A stretch of DNA of 10,131 bases from Parcubacteria group bacterium CG_4_9_14_0_2_um_filter_35_11 (GTDB lineage: Bacteria; Patescibacteriota; Minisyncoccia; Minisyncoccales; GCA-002788555), in NCBI GenBank assembly GCA_002788555.1, contig PFRL01000005.1, positions 1 through 10,131 on the forward strand, in the 5' to 3' direction. Made by a program: the position numbers and the translations under genes. Positions within the stretch are counted from its first letter, which is position 1, and each line of letters begins with the position of its first letter. The notes under the pieces were generated by a model. That model was not told where the DNA came from, did no database searches, and worked only from the letters and a program-made list of their open reading frames with translations. Positions 4,851-10,131 of this stretch are shown here, piece by piece.

Positions 4851-6149
4851 TTATTTAACTTTCTTTTTAATTTCTTTTACTATATCTTTTATAAAAACTA
4901 TTTCTTGGATTCCTGTCTCCATATTTCTAATAATTACCGTATCTTCTAATGCTTCTCTTTGTCCTAAAATCAAGGTATATTTCACCCCTAATTTTGCTGC
5001 TTGTTCTAACTGAACTTTCAAGTTATCTTTTCCTACATTCTCCCCTATTATAATTTTATTTTTTCTAAACTCTTCAAGGAGTGTTAAGGATTTTTCTTTG
5101 GCTAATTCTCCCAATTGGGCTAGGAACATTTTGGGCTTTTTTTCAAATCTTTCTACTCTTTTTGCTAAGATATTAATCTTTTGTTCTCTTATCTCTTCGA
5201 TAATTCTTTCAACACCTCCCGCTCCTCCAATTGCTGGCGTGTCTTTACCGCCCATCTGGTTGATTAAGTAATCATATCTCCCGCCGCCTATTAAAGCGCT
5301 TTGCCCTTCTTTTTTATCCTGGGGCACAAATTCAAAAACAGTTTTTGTATAATAGTCCAAGCCTCTAACCAGGTAGGGATTCAAGACGTAGGGTATTTGA
5401 ATGGTATCTAAAATTTCAAGAACTCTTTTTAAATATTGATGGCAATCCTCGCAAAGAGAATTTACAATCTGAGGGGCGAATTTTTTCACTCTTTGGCATT
5501 TCTCTTCTTTACAGTCAAGGAGTCGTAATGGATTTTTCTTCAACCTTTTTTCACACTCTGGACAGATTTCTCTAAGTCGATTTTTATAATAATTTTTGAG
5601 TTGACGGAGATAATAGGACCGACACTCTTTACAACCAATAGAGTTAACTTCGACAATCCATTTAGATAAAGATAAATCTCTTAAAATATCGGAGAATATC
5701 TGGATTAAAAGAACGTCTTGGATTGGAGATTTGTCTCCAAAGATTTCAAAATTAAATTGCCAAAACTGGCGATAACGGCCTTTTTGGGGTCGTTCATAAC
5801 GGAAGACGGGACCAAAACTCCAGAGTTTTACAGGCTTTGGTAAAGATTCCATCCCGTTTTGGATATAAGCACGAACGATTGATGGGGTGAATTCGGGCCG
5901 CAAAACTACTCTTTTCCCTCCTTTGGTTTTAAAGCTATACATTTGTTTTTCAACGATTTCGGTGTCTTGGCCGGTTCCTTTAACAAAAAGTTCTTCCTCT
6001 TCCAGGATGGGAGTGGTAATTTTGGAAAAACCATAAAAATTAGCAATAGAGCTCACCACTTCTTCAATTTTCAACCATAGAGGATACTCGCTTGGCAAGA
6101 TGTCAAACATTCCTGAAACAGCATTGAATTTTCTCTTTCTTTTAGGCAT
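4851..6149 (-). CDS. hisS: Histidyl-tRNA synthetase
   Basis: A class II synthetase that charges tRNA-His in the cytoplasm. With the start chosen here it has 432 aa. Landmarks: FNAVSGMFDILP near the N-terminus (8-19), RPEFTPSIVRAY at 84-95, motif 2 FRYERPQKGRYRQF at 116-129, the histidine-specific VRGLDYYTKTVFEF at 261-274, and motif 3 GGAGGVERI at 308-316. An anticodon-binding domain fills the C-terminal 90 residues. The insertion between motif 2 and the HisA motif carries eight cysteines in CxxC-like pairs (C173, C176, C196, C199, C213, C218, C233, C236), possibly a zinc site. An upstream in-frame ATG at 6182 would add 11 residues (MSCLSVIIFQN), but that codon lies upstream of the -10 box and the extra residues do not resemble HisRS, so I prefer 6149. 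First gene of a unit with HIT and the MurD-like gene. Confidence 0.95.
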   Translation of the reverse strand: MPKRKRKFNAVSGMFDILPSEYPLWLKIEEVVSSIANFYGFSKITTPILEEEELFVKGTGQDTEIVEKQMYSFKTKGGKRVVLRPEFTPSIVRAYIQNGMESLPKPVKLWSFGPVFRYERPQKGRYRQFWQFNFEIFGDKSPIQDVLLIQIFSDILRDLSLSKWIVEVNSIGCKECRSYYLRQLKNYYKNRLREICPECEKRLKKNPLRLLDCKEEKCQRVKKFAPQIVNSLCEDCHQYLKRVLEILDTIQIPYVLNPYLVRGLDYYTKTVFEFVPQDKKEGQSALIGGGRYDYLINQMGGKDTPAIGGAGGVERIIEEIREQKINILAKRVERFEKKPKMFLAQLGELAKEKSLTLLEEFRKNKIIIGENVGKDNLKVQLEQAAKLGVKYTLILGQREALEDTVIIRNMETGIQEIVFIKDIVKEIKKKVK

Positions 6150-6159
6150 ATTTTGAAAA

Positions 6160-6188
6160 ATTATAACAGAAAGGCAAGACAAATTCCA
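6160..6188 (-). promoter_or_regulatory. hisS promoter, leaderless geometry
   Basis: A perfect -10 TATAAT (6165-6160) and a poor -35 TGGAAT (6188-6183) with a 17-nt spacer on the minus strand. Ten nt separate the -10 from the ATG at 6149, so the mRNA would have almost no leader. The layout matches the PLP-enzyme promoter at 2360-2389 (TGGAGT, 17 nt, TATAAT, 10 nt, ATG). It also rules out the ATG at 6182 for transcripts starting here. Confidence 0.6.
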
Positions 6189-6222
6189 GTAATAAAATAG
6201 TAAAAAAACCCTCCTAGATAAA

Positions 6223-6314
6223 ACCCCGTTAGAAATTTTGTGGTTTTAGAAATGGATAAAACCTTTTTCTCCCGAAATTTCTAAGTGAAAAAGGGGTGGA
6301 TTTTCTAACGGGGT
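6223..6314. repeat. 92-nt structured inverted-repeat element between clpB and hisS
   Basis: A perfect 13-bp inverted repeat bounds the element: ACCCCGTTAGAAA at 6223-6235 and TTTCTAACGGGGT at 6302-6314. Inside are GGTTTTA (6242-6248) / TAAAACC (6257-6263) and CCTTTTTC (6262-6269) / GAAAAAGG (6287-6294), which overlap by two bases, so both cannot form in full at once. On the minus strand the second outer arm is followed by TTTTA, so it may end the clpB transcript. The outer arms are the same words as the hairpins at 2398-2423 and 2618-2650. A MITE-like repeat or structured RNA is possible. Confidence 0.7.
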
Positions 6315-6344
6315 AAAATTAAAAAGGGAATGAAAAAATGAATT

Positions 6345-9005
6345 TTAAACAGGAGATTTATGAAGAATATTTGGTTTCTTTGTTCTCCTTAAAATTGGGG
6401 TAATTGCAATTTTCTTCTCTTTTTCATCTATTTTTGCTTTATCGCCCTCTTTAATTTCTCCTTCGATAATTTTTTGAGCAAGGCTATCCAAAATCGAATG
6501 CTGAATAGTCCTTTTTAGAGGTCTTGCTCCAAAATTAGGGTCAAAACCTGATTTAGCTAAGTATTTTTTAGCTTCCGGAGTTACATTGATTTTGATTCTT
6601 TTGTCTTCTAATCTTTTTTGAATGAGTGATAACTGTAAATCTACTATCTTCTCGATATCTTCTTGGGATAAATAATTAAAGATGATAATTTCATCAAGAC
6701 GATTTAAAAATTCTGGCTTGAAATAATCTTTCAATTTTTCGTTAATTCTATTTTTTAATTCATCTCTTGAGATGGTTTTTTTGACTTTCATATCTTTTTT
6801 TTCAAATCCAATTTCTTGAGCCTGGGCTATTTCCTCACTTCCAATGTTTGAAGTCATAATTAAAATTGTATTTTTAAAATTAGCTGTTCTCCCTTTGGCA
6901 TCGGTAAGCCTCCCTTCGTCAAAGACCTGCAATAATATATTGAAAACATCCGGATGGGCTTTTTCAATTTCGTCAAATAAAACCACACTGTAAGGTCGAC
7001 GACGAATTTTCTCAGTGAGTTGTCCTCCTTCTTCATAACCTACATATCCTGGGGGCGAACCAATTAATTTTGAAACTGTGTGTCGCTCCATAAATTCTGA
7101 CATATCAAGTCGAACCATGGCATTTTCATCATTAAATAAAAATTCAGCAAGGGCTCGACCTAACTCGGTTTTCCCCACTCCGGTTGGACCCAAGAATAAA
7201 AATACACCCATTGGCCGTTTCTCTTCAGCCACGCCGGCACGCGAGCGACGAATAGCATTAGAAACAGCTTTTACTGCTTCTTCCTGGTCAATAATTCTTT
7301 TATGAAGTTCGTCTTCCATCCGAGCTAATTTATGACTCTCTCCCTCTAACATTCTGGTTACTGGAATACCTGTCCAGCGGGAGATAATTTGAGCAATATC
7401 TTCTTCAGTAACTTCTTCTTTTAATATTCTTCTATCTTTCTGGAAGAGCCTGAGCTCTTTTTCTAATTTTTTCAATTGTTTTTCATCTTGAGGGATTTTG
7501 CCATAACGGATTTCCGCTACCCTCTGCAAATCTCCTTTTCTCTCCGCCGTCTCTGCCTCTCCTTTCAATTCTTCTAATTCTTTTTTGAGTTTTTTGATAC
7601 CTTCAATTAATTCTTTTTCTTTTTTCCATTGAATTTCAATTTTATCTTTCTTTTCTCGAATATTGGCTATTTTTTTCTCAACTTCTTTTAATTTTTTCTT
7701 GGTGGCTTTTTCTTTCTTTAAAGCCTCTTTTTCTATTTGGAACTTTGTCAATTCTCTTTTAATTTTGTCTAATTCTATCGGTTCTGACTCTACTTCCAGG
7801 CGTAAAGCCGAAGCAGCTTCGTCAATCAAATCCACGGCTTTATCTGGCAAAAATCTATCTCCAATATATCTTTGAGAAAGTTTTACGGCAGCAACCAGGG
7901 CTGAATCTCTAATTTTTATACCATGGTGTAGCTCGTATTTTTCTTTAATTCCCCTTAAAATGGCGATAGTATCTTCAATAGAGGGCTCTGAAACATAAAC
8001 CGGCTGAAATCTTCTTTCAAGGGCTGGATCTTTTTCGATATATTTTTGATATTCTTTTAAAGTAGTAGATCCAACAGCTTTTAACTCCCCTCTTTGAAGT
8101 GCGGGCTTTAAAAGATTGGAAGCATCAATAGCACCTTCGGCTGCACCGGCTCCAACCAAAGTATGCATCTCATCAATAAATAGAATATACCTCCCTGCTG
8201 CTCTATTTATTTCTTTTAAAAGGGCTTTTAGCCTTGCTTCAAATTCGCCTCGGTACTTGGTTCCAGCTACCACTGCTCCAAGGTCAAGAGCAATAATTTC
8301 TTTATCTTTAAGACTTTCTGGAATGTCACCTCCCACAATCATTTGAGCTAAGCCTTCAACGATTGCAGTTTTGCCAACGCCAGCCTCTCCAATTAAAACT
8401 GGGTTATTTTTTCTCCGACGAGAAATAACTTGGATAACTCTTCTAATTTCTTCCCCTCTCCCTATCACCGGATCGAGTTTTTTATCCCGGGCTTCTTGAG
8501 TTAAATTACGGGTATATTTCTCGAGAATCTGATATTTAGATTCCGGGGACTGATCAGTAATTTTTTGTCCACCTCTAATTTCATCCAAGACCTTTTTTAC
8601 CGTATTATAATTAATCCCAAAAAGCACATCTCTAGCTCTATTGGGGGTGGCTAAAATTCCCAAAAATAGATGTTCAACCGAAATAAATTCATCTCCCATA
8701 TTCCTTGTCTCTCGCTTTGCCTGGTCTAAAACTCTAGCAAAATCCTGAGTTAAATATGCTTGACCAAAAGAGGTCTGGCCAAAAACCCGGGGCAAAGCAA
8801 ATAATGTTTCCTCTATTTTTTTTCTAATCTGGTTGGGATTCTTGTCTATCTTCTTTAGAATCGAATTTACTACGCCATCTTGGTCTTCAAGCAAGGCCAA
8901 AAGTAAATGCAAAACATCAATTTGTTGATGATGCTTTTCTGAGGCGATTTCTTGAGAACGCTGAATCGCCTCTTGAGCTTTAATTGTAAAATCACCACCG
9001 TTCAT
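6345..9005 (-). CDS. clpB: ClpB-family AAA+ disaggregase with a ClpA/C-like IGF loop
   Basis: An 886-aa double-ring AAA+ chaperone that threads aggregated proteins through a hexamer pore. Order: N-domain with two Clp_N repeats (5-50, 80-120); AAA-1 with Walker A GEAGVGKT (206-213), pore tyrosine Y251 in KYRGEFE, Walker B ILFIDE (274-279) and arginines ERR (330-332); a long coiled-coil M-domain (about 409-530) with the ClpB-typical AERKGDL and RYGKIP (Y501); AAA-2 with GPTGVGKT (606-613), pore GYVGYEEG (653-660), Walker B VVLFDE (674-679) and sensor-2 GARPLKR (826-832). The M-domain length marks ClpB, not ClpA/ClpC. Unusually, between MTSNIGS and YFKPEF there are about 38 residues against about 26 in E. 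coli ClpB, including IGF (732-734), where ClpA/ClpC carry their ClpP-docking tripeptide. Starts 49 nt after htrA, likely same transcript. No SD and no CIRCE operator are visible; a weak TAGATT lies 9 nt before the ATG. Confidence 0.93.
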   Translation of the reverse strand: MNGGDFTIKAQEAIQRSQEIASEKHHQQIDVLHLLLALLEDQDGVVNSILKKIDKNPNQIRKKIEETLFALPRVFGQTSFGQAYLTQDFARVLDQAKRETRNMGDEFISVEHLFLGILATPNRARDVLFGINYNTVKKVLDEIRGGQKITDQSPESKYQILEKYTRNLTQEARDKKLDPVIGRGEEIRRVIQVISRRRKNNPVLIGEAGVGKTAIVEGLAQMIVGGDIPESLKDKEIIALDLGAVVAGTKYRGEFEARLKALLKEINRAAGRYILFIDEMHTLVGAGAAEGAIDASNLLKPALQRGELKAVGSTTLKEYQKYIEKDPALERRFQPVYVSEPSIEDTIAILRGIKEKYELHHGIKIRDSALVAAVKLSQRYIGDRFLPDKAVDLIDEAASALRLEVESEPIELDKIKRELTKFQIEKEALKKEKATKKKLKEVEKKIANIREKKDKIEIQWKKEKELIEGIKKLKKELEELKGEAETAERKGDLQRVAEIRYGKIPQDEKQLKKLEKELRLFQKDRRILKEEVTEEDIAQIISRWTGIPVTRMLEGESHKLARMEDELHKRIIDQEEAVKAVSNAIRRSRAGVAEEKRPMGVFLFLGPTGVGKTELGRALAEFLFNDENAMVRLDMSEFMERHTVSKLIGSPPGYVGYEEGGQLTEKIRRRPYSVVLFDEIEKAHPDVFNILLQVFDEGRLTDAKGRTANFKNTILIMTSNIGSEEIAQAQEIGFEKKDMKVKKTISRDELKNRINEKLKDYFKPEFLNRLDEIIIFNYLSQEDIEKIVDLQLSLIQKRLEDKRIKINVTPEAKKYLAKSGFDPNFGARPLKRTIQHSILDSLAQKIIEGEIKEGDKAKIDEKEKKIAITPILRRTKKPNILHKSPV

Positions 9006-9054
9006 AGTTTTAAAAATCTAAAAAGTTAAAAACATAAAAATTATTGATTTGATT

Positions 9055-10131
9055 TTATTCCGAACGTTCACTAAGCTCGGCTGTTGTTTGCATTGTTTTC
9101 CCCTTGCGAAGAATTTTTAATTTAATTTTGTCACCAGCACTATGAGCCAGTATCATTTTAGAAAGAGTATTTTCTCCGGTAATTTTTTTACCATCCATCT
9201 CCAAAATTATGTCATTTTCTTTTATCCCAGCTTTATCAGCTCCACTTCCAGGAACTACCGCTGGCCCTTCTTCGCTTCTTATTACCAAGGCCCCGTAATT
9301 TACCGGTAAATTATATTGAGCTTGAAAAGCCTCATTAATTAAAACATAACTTACCCCTAGAAACGGATAGGTAATTTCCCCTTTTTCTTTAAAATTATCA
9401 ATAGCTTTTTCAGCTTTATTAATAGGAATAGCAAAACCAATATTTTCGGCACCAGAAGCCATAGCCGTATTAATTCCAATAACCTCGCCAGCAAGATCTA
9501 AAAGAGGACCTCCCGAATTTCCTTGATTAATAGCGGCGTCTGTCTGAATAACCTCTTCAATTGTTTCAATTGTCCCTCCGCCACCAGCAGTGATTTTCCG
9601 AGAAAGTCCAGAAACCACTCCGACCGAAACAGTGTTTTGAAATTCGCCCAAAGCATTTCCAATAGCAATTACTGTCTGGCCTATTTGAAGATTATCAGAA
9701 TTACCTAAAGTTAAGGGTTTTAACCCCGTCTTTTTAATTTTTAAAATTGCTAAATCTTGGACAGGATCACGAGCCAATACTTGAGCTTCATATTTTTCTC
9801 CATTTTGCAAAATGACGGTATATTTCATATCTTTGTACTGAACCACATGTTTATTAGTTAAAATCATACCGTCAGAGGAAACAATAAATCCTGAGCCTGT
9901 GCCTTCCACTTCCTGGGAAAATGAAGGAAACCCTGGTAAAGAAACCTCCCCTTTTGCCAAAATTGAAACCACACTATTGATACTTTGATTAACTACATTA
10001 ATTACTGCCTTTTCCTCGTTGGTGGTTATTCTTCCTTGGATAATAGGTTTTTGATTTGTTCCGGAAGAAGGATTAAATTCTGTAAAAATTCCAGGAAAAA
10101 ATCCTGCAATATCTGGATAATATTTAATTCC
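9055..10131 (-). CDS. htrA: HtrA/DegP-type serine protease with one PDZ domain (5' end cut off)
   Basis: The frame is open to the window's right edge, giving 358 visible residues; a GTG at 9972 that could look like a start is internal, since the preceding 53 codons include EEKAVINVVNQSINSVVSI, the usual beginning of the HtrA protease domain. Counting from the edge, the catalytic triad is H95 (TNKHVV), D126 (DPVQDLAIL) and S206 (QGNSGGPLLD). The protease domain runs to about 250 and a single PDZ domain follows (about 255-350) with LGVSYV, GADKAGIKENDIIL and an ending TAELSERSE. HtrA proteases act outside the membrane on misfolded envelope proteins; an N-terminal membrane anchor is expected in the missing part. 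Followed 49 nt later by clpB, giving a stress-response pair. One PDZ domain resembles DegS or Gram-positive HtrA rather than DegP, which has two. Confidence 0.93.
   Translation of the reverse strand, partial: GIKYYPDIAGFFPGIFTEFNPSSGTNQKPIIQGRITTNEEKAVINVVNQSINSVVSILAKGEVSLPGFPSFSQEVEGTGSGFIVSSDGMILTNKHVVQYKDMKYTVILQNGEKYEAQVLARDPVQDLAILKIKKTGLKPLTLGNSDNLQIGQTVIAIGNALGEFQNTVSVGVVSGLSRKITAGGGGTIETIEEVIQTDAAINQGNSGGPLLDLAGEVIGINTAMASGAENIGFAIPINKAEKAIDNFKEKGEITYPFLGVSYVLINEAFQAQYNLPVNYGALVIRSEEGPAVVPGSGADKAGIKENDIILEMDGKKITGENTLSKMILAHSAGDKIKLKILRKGKTMQTTAELSERSE

Noticed and set aside
7078..8346. Several plus-strand frames of 60-76 codons within clpB
   Set aside because: They are shadows of the strongly conserved ClpB frame on the opposite strand.
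9006..9054. CIRCE operator or other heat-shock element before clpB
   Set aside because: No TTAGCACTC / GAGTGCTAA or similar dyad is present; the stretch is plain AT-rich sequence.
9970..9972. GTG as the start of htrA
   Set aside because: The frame continues upstream for 53 codons to the window edge with sequence typical of the beginning of the HtrA protease domain.

Overview
All coding capacity in this window lies on the minus strand. The DNA is AT-rich with short intergenic gaps. The genes are housekeeping genes with small, trimmed domain architectures, and intergenic hairpins built on a recurring CCCCGTTAGAAA / TTTCTAACGGGG stem separate the transcription units. Together these suggest an uncultured Patescibacteria/CPR bacterium, perhaps Parcubacteria-like. 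That is inference from style and gene content; no rRNA or other decisive marker is present. UGA acts as a normal stop: none interrupts the long frames.

In transcription order (right to left): a 5'-truncated HtrA/DegP serine protease with one PDZ domain runs off the right edge and is followed 49 nt later by a ClpB-family AAA+ disaggregase, giving a protein-quality-control pair. A 92-nt inverted-repeat element separates it from the next unit: hisS (with a promoter placed almost on its start codon), a HIT-family nucleotide hydrolase, and a MurD-like peptidoglycan ligase, all tightly spaced. Behind the MurD-like gene lies a degenerate tandem duplication of about 290 bp. Each unit has the 3' tip of the mur gene, a promoter and a 57-codon two-helix membrane protein gene. 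The copy next to mur (B) has a UGA at codon 2. The far copy (A) is intact, has a hairpin in its leader and ends at a clean intrinsic terminator. Next comes a unit holding a short, divergent threonine-synthase-like PLP enzyme and ftsW. Its promoter also sits nearly on the start codon and has a GC-rich dyad in its -35/-10 spacer.

The last 297 nt (left edge) hold no convincing gene. They contain nested inverted repeats, among them a perfect 18-bp pair, that would fold into a branched structure.

The observations most worth following up are the small membrane-protein duplication (absent from ordinary ORF calls because the products are under 60 aa), the ClpB that carries a ClpA/ClpC-like IGF loop, the family of structured intergenic repeats, and two promoters with matching leaderless geometry. 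I see no evidence for a defence system, CRISPR array or transposase.
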